Shown in pieces: positions 28,091 through 38,346 of a DNA stretch of 64,000 nucleotides. Both the position numbers and the translations under genes were made by a program. Every line of letters begins with the position of its first letter. Within the stretch, counting starts at the first letter, position 1. Source of the DNA: an uncultured Eubacterium sp. (GTDB taxonomy: Bacteria; Bacillota; Clostridia; Peptostreptococcales; Anaerovoracaceae); the NCBI GenBank assembly GCA_946555345.1, contig CAMNSS010000015.1, forward strand, positions 23,709-87,708, written 5' to 3'. The notes below the pieces were generated by a model. It saw only the letters and a list, made by a program, of their open reading frames with translations, ran no database searches and had not been told where the DNA came from.

Positions 28091-28103
28091 TGGAGGCAAT
28101 GAA

Positions 28104-29225
28104 ATGATCGACACACAACATATGAAACGGGCAGTCGAACTGGCGAAACAAGGCTACGGCTACACAAACCCCAATCCCATGGTTGGCGCTGTCATCGTCA
28201 AGGATGGAAAAGTCATTGGCGAGGGATACCATGCCCGCTATGGAGACCTGCATGCGGAGCGGGCTGCCTTGAAAAACTGCAAGCAAGACCCCTGCGGCGC
28301 AGATCTGTACGTCACCCTTGAACCTTGCTGCCATCACGGAAAGCAGCCGCCATGTACCGACGCTATCATCGCATCGGGCATCAGCCGCGTGATCGTCGGC
28401 TCTCCCGATCCCAATGCCCTCGTCGCCGGCAAGGGCATCGAAACATTAAAACAGCATGGAATCCAGGTACACGAGAATGTATTGCGGAAAGAATGCGACC
28501 AGATCAACTACGTCTTCTTCCATTATATCAAGACGAAACGCCCCTATGTGGTGATGAAATACGCCATGACCATGGACGGCAAGATCGCTACCGTAACAGG
28601 CGCATCCAAATGGATCACGGGCGAAGCTGCGCGCCAGAAAGTCCACCAGGATAGAAACCGCTATATGGGCATCATGGTTGGCATCGGCACGGTATTGCAG
28701 GACGATCCCCTGCTCACCTGCAGGCTGCCGCAGGGAAACGATCCCGTCCGCATTATCTGCGACACGAATTTACGAATGCCTGTGGATTCCCAAATCATCC
28801 GCACGGCAGCAAAATACCAAACCATCATCGCCACCGGATGCAGCGACCCGGAAAAACAAAAACCGCTCCGCGACGCAGGCTGCCAGATCATATGCTTGCC
28901 AAAAACAGATGCGCACATCGACCTAGATGCGCTGATGAAAGCTCTAGGTGAACAAAAAATAGATAGTGTACTCCTGGAAGGTGGCGGCCAGCTCAACTGG
29001 TCGGCTCTGCATACGGGTATCGTCAACAGGGTCCAGGCTTATATCGCACCGAAAATTTTCGGCGGCCTGGCAGCGCCCTCGCCCGTCAAGGGCGAAGGCG
29101 TATCCATTCCGGATAAGGCATTCCGCCTGAAGCCGGAAATGATTGAACGCCTTGGCGATGATCTTTTCATAGAAAGCGAGGTGATCCCTTGTTCACAGGA
29201 ATCATTGAAGAAACAGGCACAGTAA
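28104..29225 (+). CDS. ribD: Bifunctional pyrimidine deaminase/reductase RibD
   Basis: 373 residues. Steps two and three of riboflavin synthesis. N-terminal zinc deaminase with HAERAAL and [14 protein letters not shown]-terminal reductase with [20 protein letters not shown] and [10 protein letters not shown]. Start ATG 28104 is 7 bases after TGGAGG; the longer frame from 28047 runs through the regulatory hairpin and is not real. First gene of the FMN-controlled operon; its end overlaps ribE by 37 bases. Confidence 0.96.
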   Translation: MIDTQHMKRAVELAKQGYGYTNPNPMVGAVIVKDGKVIGEGYHARYGDLHAERAALKNCKQDPCGADLYVTLEPCCHHGKQPPCTDAIIASGISRVIVGSPDPNALVAGKGIETLKQHGIQVHENVLRKECDQINYVFFHYIKTKRPYVVMKYAMTMDGKIATVTGASKWITGEAARQKVHQDRNRYMGIMVGIGTVLQDDPLLTCRLPQGNDPVRIICDTNLRMPVDSQIIRTAAKYQTIIATGCSDPEKQKPLRDAGCQIICLPKTDAHIDLDALMKALGEQKIDSVLLEGGGQLNWSALHTGIVNRVQAYIAPKIFGGLAAPSPVKGEGVSIPDKAFRLKPEMIERLGDDLFIESEVIPCSQESLKKQAQ

Positions 29226-29827
29226 AAAGCATCCGCAAAGGCGCCGCCTCTGCCCTGCTTACCATCCAGGCATCGGTCGTGCTGGAAGACGTTCACCTGG
29301 GGGACAGCATCGCCGTAAACGGCGTATGTTTGACCGTAACGGATTTCACAAAAAATACGTTCACCGCCGACGTGATGCATGAAACCCTGAACCGGTCCTC
29401 ACTCGGCGCACTGCGCCCTAAAAGTCCCGTCAACCTGGAACGGGCCATGAAAGCAGACGGCAGGTTTGGCGGCCACATCGTCGCCGGCCATATTGACGGC
29501 ACCGGCACGATTACCGATATCAAAAAAGATGATAATGCCATCTGGTATGCCATCAATGCGCCCGCTTCCATCATGCGGTATATCATCGAAAAAGGTTCGA
29601 TCGCCATCGACGGCATCAGCCTGACCGTTGCAGACACCGCAAAGGACAGCTTCCGGGTATCCATCATTCCCCATACAGCCGCCGAAACAACTCTTTCCGC
29701 CAGAAAAACGGGAGATATCGTCAATCTTGAGAACGACTGCATCGGAAAATACGTGGAAAAGCTGCTACAGCCATATAAACCGGACAGCGGCATTACGAAA
29801 GAATTTTTGTTGCAGCACGGTTTTTGA
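29189..29827 (+). CDS. ribE: Riboflavin synthase, alpha subunit
   Basis: 212 residues. Dismutates two 6,7-dimethyl-8-ribityllumazine molecules to riboflavin. Two homologous lumazine-binding halves: [15 protein letters not shown], then [16 protein letters not shown] at the repeat junction. Starts with TTG, 5 bases after GAGGTG, within the end of ribD, implying translational coupling. Confidence 0.95.
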   Translation: MFTGIIEETGTVKSIRKGAASALLTIQASVVLEDVHLGDSIAVNGVCLTVTDFTKNTFTADVMHETLNRSSLGALRPKSPVNLERAMKADGRFGGHIVAGHIDGTGTITDIKKDDNAIWYAINAPASIMRYIIEKGSIAIDGISLTVADTAKDSFRVSIIPHTAAETTLSARKTGDIVNLENDCIGKYVEKLLQPYKPDSGITKEFLLQHGF

Positions 29828-29963
29828 TGCCGGAAGCTTTACGCAAACTATTTTATGTAAACTCATTTCGCACAGAGGAGTTTATAGAGGCACGTTCATA
29901 AAAAACATTTCACACAAGCAATCAAACACAGACAGTTTCGCATAGAAAAAGAGGAGGTTTACA

Positions 29964-31163
29964 ATGAGCCATTTTAACACAATCGAAGAAGCGCTTGCTG
30001 ATTTAAAGCAAGGAAAAATCATCCTGGTAACAGATGATGAAGATCGGGAAAATGAAGGCGACATGATCTGCGCCGCAGAATTTGCCACTACGGAAAACGT
30101 CAACCTGATGGCGAGCGTCGCCAAAGGCTTGATCTGCATGCCGATGAGCATCGCGCTTTGCCGGAAGCTGCGCGTTCCGCAAATGGTAACGGACAATACA
30201 GATAATCATGAAACAGCATTTACCGTATCCATCGACCACGTGGATACCACGACCGGCATTTCGGCCGCTGAACGCGGCATGACGGCAAGAGCCTGCGTCA
30301 GCGACGATGTAAAGCCTGAGGATTTCAGGCGTCCCGGCCATATGTTCCCGCTCATGGCCAAAGAAAACGGGGTTCTGGAACGAAACGGGCATACGGAAGC
30401 TACCGTGGACCTGATGCGGCTTGCAGGCTTGAAGGAATGCGGCCTTTGCTGTGAAATCATGCGGGATGACGGCACGATGATGCGCACGCCGGAGCTGATT
30501 GAATTGGCGGACAAATACGGCTTCAAGCTCATCACGATCAAAGCGTTGCAGGACTACCGCAAAAAGAAAGACAATCTGGTAGAATGCGAAGCCATCGTCG
30601 ATATGCCAACCAGGTACGGCCATTTCAAGGCCTACGGATATGTCAACAAACTCAATGGCGAACATCATGTTGCGCTCGTCAAAGGAGAAATTGGCGATGG
30701 AAAAAACTTGTTATGCCGCGTCCATTCCGAATGCCTCACTGGAGATGCTTTCGGCTCCTTGCGCTGCGACTGCGGACAACAGCTTGCTTCCGCCATGATG
30801 CAAGTGGAAAAAGAAGGCCGTGGAATTGTACTCTATATGCGCCAGGAAGGGCGTGGCATCGGGCTTATCAATAAGCTCAAAGCTTATGCGCTTCAAGACA
30901 AGGGCATGGATACGCTGGACGCCAACCTGGCGCTCGGTTTTCCGGGAGATCTGCGGGAATACTTTATCGGGGCGCAAATTTTAAGGGACTTGGGAGCGCA
31001 TGAGCTGCGTCTTTTGACCAATAACCCGGATAAGGTTTACCAGCTCGCCGACTACGGCATGGAAATCGTCGAACGCGTACCAATCCAGATGGAAGCAACC
31101 GAAAACGACCTCTTCTATCTGAAAACCAAACAAGAGCGCATGGGGCATATCCTCGATTATTAA
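29964..31163 (+). CDS. ribBA: RibBA: DHBP synthase / GTP cyclohydrolase II
   Basis: 399 residues. N-terminal 3,4-dihydroxy-2-butanone 4-phosphate synthase (about 1-200; [28 protein letters not shown]) and C-terminal GTP cyclohydrolase II ([19 protein letters not shown] with the zinc Cys residues, [12 protein letters not shown]). Supplies both starting branches of riboflavin synthesis. AGAGGAGG stands 7 bases upstream. A 136-base gap separates it from ribE with no clear terminator. Confidence 0.97.
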   Translation: MSHFNTIEEALADLKQGKIILVTDDEDRENEGDMICAAEFATTENVNLMASVAKGLICMPMSIALCRKLRVPQMVTDNTDNHETAFTVSIDHVDTTTGISAAERGMTARACVSDDVKPEDFRRPGHMFPLMAKENGVLERNGHTEATVDLMRLAGLKECGLCCEIMRDDGTMMRTPELIELADKYGFKLITIKALQDYRKKKDNLVECEAIVDMPTRYGHFKAYGYVNKLNGEHHVALVKGEIGDGKNLLCRVHSECLTGDAFGSLRCDCGQQLASAMMQVEKEGRGIVLYMRQEGRGIGLINKLKAYALQDKGMDTLDANLALGFPGDLREYFIGAQILRDLGAHELRLLTNNPDKVYQLADYGMEIVERVPIQMEATENDLFYLKTKQERMGHILDY

Positions 31164-31266
31164 ACACACCGTATTTTTCCAAGAACCGTCCCATATGCCT
31201 GCGCCACTGTGATACCGTTTCACTTGATACGCTTGATGCGCTGAAAGCTGAAAAACGATTAGAACA

Positions 31267-31365
31267 ATGAGCAAAACAAAAAGCGGGCAAAATGAAAAAT
31301 CCGCCAAAAAGCAAACAAGAAGAAAAAAAGCGAAGAAAAGAAAAAATGAAAGGGAGAAAAAATGA
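31267..31365 (+). CDS. Lysine-rich 32-codon ORF overlapping the ribH start
   Basis: Open frame of 32 residues, mainly Lys, Arg, Gln and Glu, starting [20 protein letters not shown]. Its TGA overlaps the ribH ATG as ATGA. No convincing ribosome binding site precedes it. It may be a coupled leader peptide, but the A-rich leader could be open by chance. Confidence 0.25.
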   Translation: MSKTKSGQNEKSAKKQTRRKKAKKRKNEREKK

Positions 31366-31826
31366 AAGTATTTGAAGGAAAGTTAGTATCGAAAAAAATC
31401 AGAATCGGCATCGTCGCCGCCCGTTTCAATGAATTTATTACATCGAAACTGTTATCAGGCGCGCTCGACACCTTAAAACGCCACGATGTGGAAGAAGATG
31501 ACATCCATATCGCATGGGTACCCGGCGCGTTTGAAATTCCGCTGATTGCGTCCAAAATGGCAAACAGCGGCAACTACGACGCTGTGATCTGCCTGGGCGC
31601 TGTGATCAGGGGAAGCACAACCCATTACGATTATGTGTGCAGCGAGGTTTCAAAGGGCATTGCCCAAACCTCCATGGCAAGCGGCATTCCTGTCATGTTC
31701 GGCATCCTGACGACGGAAAATATCGAACAGGCTATCGAGCGTGCCGGGACAAAAGCCGGAAACAAAGGCTCTGATTGCGCCGCCGGAGCGATCGAAATGG
31801 TCAACCTCATCAGGGAAATGCAATAA
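31362..31826 (+). CDS. ribH: 6,7-dimethyl-8-ribityllumazine synthase
   Basis: 154 residues. Motifs [39 protein letters not shown] and [13 protein letters not shown] mark lumazine synthase, the penultimate step of the pathway, usually an icosahedral or pentameric particle. GGGAG lies 6 bases before the ATG. Last gene of the riboflavin operon, followed by a long hairpin. Confidence 0.97.
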   Translation: MKVFEGKLVSKKIRIGIVAARFNEFITSKLLSGALDTLKRHDVEEDDIHIAWVPGAFEIPLIASKMANSGNYDAVICLGAVIRGSTTHYDYVCSEVSKGIAQTSMASGIPVMFGILTTENIEQAIERAGTKAGNKGSDCAAGAIEMVNLIREMQ

Positions 31827-31854
31827 ACAGCAGGCAAAAATACAGATGAAAAGA

Positions 31855-31928
31855 AAAAGGGCAGATAAATCCAGGAGCTGTTTGAACGGCAAAGAGCCAT
31901 AAGCCTTCCAAAATTTATCTGTCCTTTT
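31855..31928 (+). terminator. Putative terminator of the riboflavin operon
   Basis: AAAAGGGCAGATAAAT (31855-31870) pairs over 16 positions with ATTTATCTGTCCTTTT (31913-31928), ending in T. The 42-base loop is long for a terminator. Confidence 0.55.
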
Positions 31929-32072
31929 AAAATGCGCATAAAACACGGATACAATGCGCGCGCAATCGCCTGCCACGGGCAAAACTGCCGCACCAAAGCG
32001 GCCGCATCAAGCCGAAAAAGCAACTGGGCAAAAGCGCCGCATCAAGAAAAAAACGCACCGTGCCGGCCTTAT

Positions 32073-33263
32073 CTAAAACCCCTTTTTTTCATTATTCTTC
32101 ATCGCATTGGATACCGCCGCAAAAATGCATCCCGCAACGGGCCAGATCACCCATGTGATATGCCAGTCATTGCTCAGGAAGCTCCAGAGGAGGTAAATCG
32201 CTGTCACGGCCGGCCAATAGATGCTGCCGAGCTTTTCTTCCCTTTTCACATTTTCCTGGAAGGCTGCATCATATTGGTTTTGCTTTAAAAGCTGCAAGAA
32301 GCCTCCCTTCATGATCCCCAGCCGGATAAAAAGACTGACGCCGGAAGCCACCATCAAAAGCAGTACCGACACCATCAGCACCACCAGCGGCTGGGAAAAA
32401 CCGATCAAACTGACTACAATCAGCGGAACCGGGCTTAAAATGCAAAGCGCCACGCCTTTGGCAATGCCGTTGCTGAATTGCGGCGCGAAATCAGCGAAAA
32501 CGCCTTCGATTACCTGCACGCTTTCCGCATCCAGAAAAAACATCCCGCTCTTAACATATTCATACCGCTTCATCATGATGCTCCCTCTGATAAACAGCAT
32601 CACCGCACTTGCCACCATGATAAACAAGCACAACAATCCAATCAGCGCCGCCGCCCGTTCCGACAGGATTTCGCCGCCTTCCTTTCCGGTAAATCCGGCT
32701 GCCCCGATGAGAACTGCCGGGGAAAGGATGCAGAGCATCACGCCCAATGCAACCTTCTTGCCAAATTCAGCAGTGTTCTCCATAAAACGGTTGATTTCTT
32801 CCGCTGCCATCTGCTTGCCCGCTCCGGATGCTTCAAAACCCTCCTGCTGGTTGCCTGCCCTGCCACGCATTGCCTCGCCATCTGCCATTTCCCGAAAAGC
32901 AGCAGGCGCAGTTTCCCCTGCTTGCTCGATTTTTGCATTCTCCCTTGCTTGCCCAGCTCGCCCAAACGCCCCTGTTTTCCCGGAAATAACCTGCCCTTGT
33001 TCCTCCGCTTCCTCGGAAACGGCCTGCCCCTGCGCCTCTATTTCTGGCGCTTCTATCCTTTTCCCGAAAGAGCCTTTTAACAAATAGTCAGTCGTCACAG
33101 CGAAAAGCTCCGACATTTCCAGTATCCGGTTGATATCAGGCATGCTTGTCCCGCTCTCCCACTTGGAAACGGATTGCCTGGATACGCCCAGCCGCTCCGC
33201 TAATTCTTCCTGGGACCAGCCGTTTTGCTTTCTATGCTTTATGATTCGTTCGCCGATATTCAT
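32073..33263 (-). CDS. XRE-family regulator fused to a membrane domain
   Basis: 396 residues. The first 65 residues are a helix-turn-helix (ERIIKHRKQNGWSQEELAE, SRQSVSKWESG). A charged, low-complexity linker (about 70-165) follows, then five or so hydrophobic segments in two similar halves (VALGVMLCILSPAVLIG; VALCILSPVPLIVV). This layout suggests a membrane-tethered transcription factor responding to envelope conditions. Related Clostridia proteins are common and poorly characterised. Stands alone between the riboflavin operon and tspO. Confidence 0.82.
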   Translation of the reverse strand: MNIGERIIKHRKQNGWSQEELAERLGVSRQSVSKWESGTSMPDINRILEMSELFAVTTDYLLKGSFGKRIEAPEIEAQGQAVSEEAEEQGQVISGKTGAFGRAGQARENAKIEQAGETAPAAFREMADGEAMRGRAGNQQEGFEASGAGKQMAAEEINRFMENTAEFGKKVALGVMLCILSPAVLIGAAGFTGKEGGEILSERAAALIGLLCLFIMVASAVMLFIRGSIMMKRYEYVKSGMFFLDAESVQVIEGVFADFAPQFSNGIAKGVALCILSPVPLIVVSLIGFSQPLVVLMVSVLLLMVASGVSLFIRLGIMKGGFLQLLKQNQYDAAFQENVKREEKLGSIYWPAVTAIYLLWSFLSNDWHITWVIWPVAGCIFAAVSNAMKNNEKKGF

Positions 33264-33445
33264 TTCCTTAATTCTCCTTATCCATATTATGCCACATAAA
33301 CCCGCCGCAAACGCATGGCGTTTTGATTGCTGTCATTGTATCAAACATTCCCGGAAAAATGCTACCAATAGCGCTTGTAAATTTGTCAACCGATGGTTGC
33401 ATCGGCAAAAAAACAGGAAAAAACGATGTTCTGCCCTTTGCATCC

Positions 33446-33913
33446 TCAATTCAATACCCAGGCGATATAATTGAGATGCCCGCAAAAAGTGACCCACATC
33501 AAGTACGGGAATTGAAGCCATGCTGCCAGCCTGTCAACTTTCCGGTATGATAAAATCATCAGTGCAATCAGAAGCCAAAGCAAAGACAGCCAGAGCAGCG
33601 CCCAGCCGAATGCCTGCAAGCAGAAAAAGATAGGGCTCCAGAAAAAATGAACCACCATCTGCAAAAGGAAAAACAAAAGGGCAGTAATCCGGTTTTGGGA
33701 AGAAGCTAGCCAGATGCGCGCCGCCCCGATTCCCATAAGCACATACAATGCCGTCCAGGCAATGGGAAACACAAATGCCGGCAAGCACAGGAAATTCCCC
33801 ATGATATCTTCATACCCTTGTATCCCTGTCCTGCTCAATAGGCCCGAAAGAAGGCCTGCCGCCTCTGCAAATACGATAAAAAACACATATGCTTTCCATG
33901 CTTTTCCGCCCAC
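33446..33913 (-). CDS. TspO/MBR family membrane protein
   Basis: About 155 residues, five hydrophobic segments. Tryptophan-rich sensory protein family: FPIAWTALYVLMGIGAARIW, WSPIFF and PYLMWVTFCGHLN. Binds porphyrin-like ligands in other bacteria. I prefer GTG 33913 (GGGGGTGAT 5 bases upstream) over TTG 33919. It is 52 bases after the CoA-ligase gene on the same strand. Confidence 0.85.
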   Translation of the reverse strand: MGGKAWKAYVFFIVFAEAAGLLSGLLSRTGIQGYEDIMGNFLCLPAFVFPIAWTALYVLMGIGAARIWLASSQNRITALLFFLLQMVVHFFWSPIFFCLQAFGWALLWLSLLWLLIALMILSYRKVDRLAAWLQFPYLMWVTFCGHLNYIAWVLN

Positions 33914-33965
33914 AAACAATCACCCCCACGCAAATATATGCGCAGGGGCTTGCCCGATATGCAAA

Positions 33966-35600
33966 TCAGCTCATATTCTGTTGTTCAACCAAACGTTCTG
34001 CGCCATATTTCTTGCGGAGCGCAGGCTTTTCGATCTTGCCGGTCGCATTTCGCGGCACTTCGGCAAAGATAATCTTCTTTGGCCGTTTATACCGGGGCAG
34101 CTCCTTGCAATACTGATTGATTTCATCTTCGGTACACGTCATGCCCTCCTTAATGGATATGATCGCACCCGTGATTTCACCCAGCCTCCTGTCGGCAAGC
34201 CCGATCACCGCCACATCCTTCACCTTTTCGTATGCGCTGAGGAAATTTTCGATCTGGACGGGATAAATATTTTCGCCGCCGCTGATGATAACGTCCTTTT
34301 TCCGGTCAACCAGGAAAATAAATCCATCCTCATCCTGCATCGCCATATCCCCGGTATAGAGCCAGCCATCCTTCAATGCACTGGCGGTAGCTTCCGGATC
34401 ATTGTAATAGCAGGTCATGACGCCCGGGCCTTTCACGCAAAGCTCGCCCACTGCGCCCTGTTCCACTTCATCGCCGCTTTCATCGACGATTTTGCATTTC
34501 CAGCGGTATCCCGGAATGCCGATCGCACCCACCTTATGGATGTTTTCGATCCCCAGATGGACGCACCCCGGGCCTGTCGATTCCGATAAACCGTAATTTG
34601 TATCATACAAATGGTGCGGGAAATACTCTTTCCAATGCGTAATCAAAGACGGCGGCACGGGCTGCGCACCGATATGCATCAGCCGCCATTGATCCAGCTT
34701 ATAATCGGAAAGCTTCACATCGCCCCGGTCGAGGCTGTCCAGGATTTCCTGCGCCCAAGGGACGAGCAGCCATACCAGGGTACATTGTTCCTTGGAAACC
34801 GCTTCCAAGATGATTTCCGGCGTAGTTCCCGTCAAGAGCACTGCCTTGCTTCCTGCGCAAAGGCTGCCCATCCAGTGAAATTTCGCGCCCGTATGGTAAA
34901 GCGGCGGGATGCATAAAAACACGTCGTCCCTGCCGGTCAAATGATGCTTTTGCTCCATCTGCGCCGCCTGCATCAAGCTTTCGTGGTTATGTAAAATCGC
35001 TTTGGGAAAACCCGTCGTTCCCGAAGAAAAATAGATCGCAGCATCGTCATCCTCTTCTAAACGGATGAGCGGCGCTGTGCTGGAGCAATCCGCAACCAGC
35101 TCTCGATACCCTTCCGCAAAGGTCGGACAGCCATCGCCTACGTAAATCAGCAGCCTGCCCTTTCCGATCTCTTCTTCGATCGACTCAATCCTGCCGATGA
35201 ACTCCGGACCGAAGAACAGCACATGGACTTCTGCCAGATCCGCACAGTATTGGATTTCCTCCGCCGTAAAACGAAAATTAAACGGCACTGCGATCGCGCC
35301 TGTCTTCAAAATGCCGAAATAGATCGGCAGCCATTCCAGGCAGTTGAACATCAGGATCGCCACGCGGTCTCCTTTTTTAATGCCCCTGCTCAAAAGCATA
35401 TTTGCGACCCGGTTCGCCTTTTCATCGAAAACATTCCAGGTTATTTCCCTCCGGTATGGCGTCGATGAGGTCTGCTGCACCAGGTCGTATTCCTTCCAGG
35501 TCTTCTTTCTGGCATCTTTAATCGTCGGATTCAGTTCCACAAGCGCTATTTCCTCGCCATAAAGTTTATGATTTCTTTCCAGCAAATCGGTTACAGGCAT
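33966..35600 (-). CDS. AMP-forming acyl-CoA ligase
   Basis: 544 residues. Adenylate-forming class I enzyme: P-loop IYFSSGTTGFPKAILHNH, YGLSESTG, YTGDMAMQDEDGFIFLVDR and the C-terminal PRNATGKIEK with catalytic Lys. Activates a carboxylic acid to its CoA thioester with ATP. AAAGGAT lies 8 bases before the ATG. The neighbouring enoate reductase (same strand), TetR and MaoC genes suggest an unsaturated or aromatic acid substrate, but this is inferred. Confidence 0.9.
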   Translation of the reverse strand: MPVTDLLERNHKLYGEEIALVELNPTIKDARKKTWKEYDLVQQTSSTPYRREITWNVFDEKANRVANMLLSRGIKKGDRVAILMFNCLEWLPIYFGILKTGAIAVPFNFRFTAEEIQYCADLAEVHVLFFGPEFIGRIESIEEEIGKGRLLIYVGDGCPTFAEGYRELVADCSSTAPLIRLEEDDDAAIYFSSGTTGFPKAILHNHESLMQAAQMEQKHHLTGRDDVFLCIPPLYHTGAKFHWMGSLCAGSKAVLLTGTTPEIILEAVSKEQCTLVWLLVPWAQEILDSLDRGDVKLSDYKLDQWRLMHIGAQPVPPSLITHWKEYFPHHLYDTNYGLSESTGPGCVHLGIENIHKVGAIGIPGYRWKCKIVDESGDEVEQGAVGELCVKGPGVMTCYYNDPEATASALKDGWLYTGDMAMQDEDGFIFLVDRKKDVIISGGENIYPVQIENFLSAYEKVKDVAVIGLADRRLGEITGAIISIKEGMTCTEDEINQYCKELPRYKRPKKIIFAEVPRNATGKIEKPALRKKYGAERLVEQQNMS

Positions 35601-35647
35601 ATTTTAAATCCTTTCTCTCGCATATATGATACGTTTTCTGGCTAATA

Positions 35648-35673
35648 ATTTCTAACGGTATATATTTCTAACG
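35648..35673. repeat. Pair of ATTTCTAACG repeats upstream of the CoA ligase gene
   Basis: ATTTCTAACG at 35648-35657 and 35664-35673, exactly 16 bases apart, about 50-75 bases before the ligase start. Could be regulator half-sites; the spacing equals the period of the array at 38.0-38.35 kb. The rest of 35674-35753 shows no gene. Confidence 0.45.
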
Positions 35674-35753
35674 ATATGAATCAAAATCATACGGCATATA
35701 TTATACACAATTTCAGGCGTTTCGTCCAGAATTATCAGGCGAAATCAAACAAA

Positions 35754-35791
35754 GCGCATGGGATGCTCCAAAACCGGAACGCCCCATGCGC
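35754..35791 (-). terminator. Hairpin downstream of the enoate reductase gene
   Basis: GCGCATGGG (35754-35762) pairs with CCCATGCGC (35783-35791) with further pairing inside; TTTGTTTGATTT follows on the minus strand. It lies about 200 bases past the reductase stop; 35792-35992 holds no recognisable gene. Confidence 0.65.
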
Positions 35792-35992
35792 ATGATTTAT
35801 TTGGCGTGTATGTACCGAACATCATCTATTGATGCGCATTCATCTTGTTCTTCCATTTCATGGTTCTTCTGCCCATGCGCCCTTATTTGCCATGGCTTGC
35901 GCGCATTTTACCGGATGGGACAATGGCAGGGCCAGCGGCTTTGGAGGTCATCTGCCGCACGCTTGCGCACATTTCACGGTACGCCCCGGCCG

Positions 35993-37990
35993 CTATATGT
36001 GGTTTGCCACCTCAAACGCATCCCAGATGCCGTACATGATATTCGATACCTTCTTCGCATCGCCCAGCACATAAAGCTCCGGAATTTCAAATTGCAGCTC
36101 TTTATAAAGCGCATCGTTTTCCTGATAGCCCACAGCGAGGATCACGGAATCGCAATCAAACTTTCTTTCCCCGTCCGCAGTTTCCACGGTAAGCTGTTTT
36201 CCATCATAACCCTTTGCCTTCGCGCCTGCGATCACCTCGATCCCGTTATACGGAATCAGCCGTTCGAGCATTTCGCTGTTTGCATGGCAGAGCGGTCCGT
36301 TTACCGCCAGGATCTGGTCGAGCGCTTCGACGATCTTCACATCCTTTCCCTGCTGTGCCAGCCACAAAGCAGTTTCACAGCCGACAAGCCCGCCGCCGAT
36401 TACGACAGCTTTTCCGCCTGCCTCTTTTTCCTTCATCAGCACCTGCGCCGCAGAGTACACCTTGTCGTCAGCGCCAAGCGAAAACATCTTCGGCGTTGAG
36501 CCGGTTGCCAGGATAACACCATCAACATCAGCGCTCTTAATCTGCTCTGCGCTGAGCTTTGTATTCAGATGCACCGGCACATGAAGCTTATCCAGCATCA
36601 CGCCAAACCAATCAGCCAGCGCGATATCGTCCTCTTTAAAATCTGGCGCTCCGCCGGGCAGCAGGTTGCCGCCGAGACGGCTGCCCTTTTCATAAAGCAC
36701 GGGTTTATGCCCCCGCAACGCCAGAACCATTGCCGCTTCACAGCCTGCCACGCCGCCGCCGACGATCATGACATCTTTCGGCGTGCATACAGGCTGTAAT
36801 GCCGTCGCCCGTTCCCGGCAAGCCTGCGGATTAACCGCACAGTTCAGCATCGAATATTCCTGAATCCTTCCCATGCAGCCTTCGTGGCACGAAATGCATG
36901 GCCTGATTTCCGCCTGCCTTCCGCTTCGCAGCTTATTCACATAGTCAGGATCTGCCAAAAGCGGTCTGCCCAGGCTGATCATATCCGTCTCCCCGTTCTC
37001 GATCGCTTCCAGCGCCATATCCGGATCGTCCATCCTGCCCGCACAGATGACCGGCACATCGACCGTTTCCTTCATCAGCTTCGCATACGGGCGGTAAAGC
37101 CCCTTCTTCTGGTACATAGGCGGATGGCTCCACCACCAGGAATCGTATGAACCGACATCCGTGTCAAGCGCATCATAACCGTACGATACGAGCAATTTGG
37201 CCGCTTCTGCCCCTTCGTCCAGATCCCTGCCCTTTTCCACAAATTCTTCGCCCGGCAGCGCACCGTCCCTGAAATCCTTAATAAAGCTCTTCGGGCTATA
37301 GCGCAGCGTTACAGGGAAATCCTCTCCGCAGGTTTTCTTGATTTCCTCTACGATTTCCCGTGCAAAGCGCAGCCTGTTTTCCAGGCTTCCGCCGTATTCG
37401 TCCGTACGCTGGTTGAAAAGCGCAATCGCAAACTGGTCGATCAGGTAGCCTTCGTGAACCGCATGGATCTGCACGCCGTCAAAGCCTGCCCGTTTCGCAT
37501 TGAACGCACCTTTGCCAAACTGCTCCACGATCAGCCTGATTTCTTCCTTCGCCAGTTCCCGGCAGGTCTTATCAAGCCACCTGTGCGGGATCGGCGACGG
37601 CGCTACAGGCGGGTATTCACCGAGGTTCGTCGGTATGGTAACGCGCCCAAAGCCTCCTGACATCTGTAAAAACACCTTTGCGCCGTACGCATGGATGCGC
37701 TCGGTCATCTCTCGTCCCGTTCTTACAAACTGGACGGAGTTATGCGTCGGGCACGGGCAATTCGGCATACCGTGTTCCTCCACCTCGTTATCGACAAAGG
37801 TAACGCCCGTTATGATCAGGCCCGTGCCGCCTTTGGCACGTTCGGTATAATAGTCGATTCCCCTCTGGTTAAAGCCGCCCTCCGCATCGGCAAGCCCGAG
37901 CGGTCCCATCGGAGCCATGGCAAACCTGTTTTTGATCCTGCATTTGCCAATGCTCACGGGCGTAAACAATTTCTCATACTTAAAATGCAT
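35993..37990 (-). CDS. NADH:flavin oxidoreductase / 2-enoate reductase family
   Basis: 665 residues. N-terminal Old Yellow Enzyme barrel with FMN (KNRFAMAPMGPLG, GVQIHAVHEGYLIDQF), then a [4Fe-4S] cluster motif CISCHEGC-x11-C (to LNCAVNP), and a C-terminal FAD/NADH domain with DVMIVGGGVAGCEAA and AVVIGGGLVGCETA. The family reduces 2-enoates or 2,4-dienoyl-CoA with NADH in anaerobes. GGGAGGTG lies 5 bases before the ATG. Divergent from the tetR gene across a repeat array and a large palindrome, so probably regulated by it. Confidence 0.92.
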   Translation of the reverse strand: MHFKYEKLFTPVSIGKCRIKNRFAMAPMGPLGLADAEGGFNQRGIDYYTERAKGGTGLIITGVTFVDNEVEEHGMPNCPCPTHNSVQFVRTGREMTERIHAYGAKVFLQMSGGFGRVTIPTNLGEYPPVAPSPIPHRWLDKTCRELAKEEIRLIVEQFGKGAFNAKRAGFDGVQIHAVHEGYLIDQFAIALFNQRTDEYGGSLENRLRFAREIVEEIKKTCGEDFPVTLRYSPKSFIKDFRDGALPGEEFVEKGRDLDEGAEAAKLLVSYGYDALDTDVGSYDSWWWSHPPMYQKKGLYRPYAKLMKETVDVPVICAGRMDDPDMALEAIENGETDMISLGRPLLADPDYVNKLRSGRQAEIRPCISCHEGCMGRIQEYSMLNCAVNPQACRERATALQPVCTPKDVMIVGGGVAGCEAAMVLALRGHKPVLYEKGSRLGGNLLPGGAPDFKEDDIALADWFGVMLDKLHVPVHLNTKLSAEQIKSADVDGVILATGSTPKMFSLGADDKVYSAAQVLMKEKEAGGKAVVIGGGLVGCETALWLAQQGKDVKIVEALDQILAVNGPLCHANSEMLERLIPYNGIEVIAGAKAKGYDGKQLTVETADGERKFDCDSVILAVGYQENDALYKELQFEIPELYVLGDAKKVSNIMYGIWDAFEVANHI

Positions 37991-38040
37991 CTGACACCTC
38001 CCGTTTTCATTTCGCTTCCTTGTTTTGTTACATTGCTTTG

Positions 38041-38346
38041 TTACATTCGAACCGCGCGTTCAATGAAATATTCCATTCGATTTACGATTCAGCAAAACCA
38101 TAATTTACTAGAATCATTTTAGAAGAAGCCCACACCATTAAAACCATACGTCTTCAAAATCACCCTCACTAAAACGATGACTCACGAGAGCCATGATTTA
38201 GCAGAAATTACGGTTCACCCGGGTCTCGTCCTATTAAAACCACACGCCACCAAAATCGTACTTTGCCGAAGCGATAATCTACTGAAATCGTGATCCAGCA
38301 GAACCGCAATTCACTAGAGCCGCGCATTACCAAATCTGAGATTCAT
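38041..38346. repeat. Degenerate tandem array with a 15-17 bp period
   Basis: About 18-20 consecutive units, mostly 16 bases, of loose form G/A-A-A/C-C-G/A-T-G-A-T-T-C-A-C-T-A. Clear examples are GAGCCATGATTTAGCA, GAACCGCAATTCACTA, GAGCCGCGCATTACCA and AATCTGAGATTCATTA. Units match at perhaps 60-70% by eye. The array fills the region between the reductase gene and the palindrome and contains no credible gene. Confidence 0.6.

Noticed and set aside
38041..38346. Possible CRISPR array
   Set aside because: Units are too short and degenerate, and contiguous without spacers.
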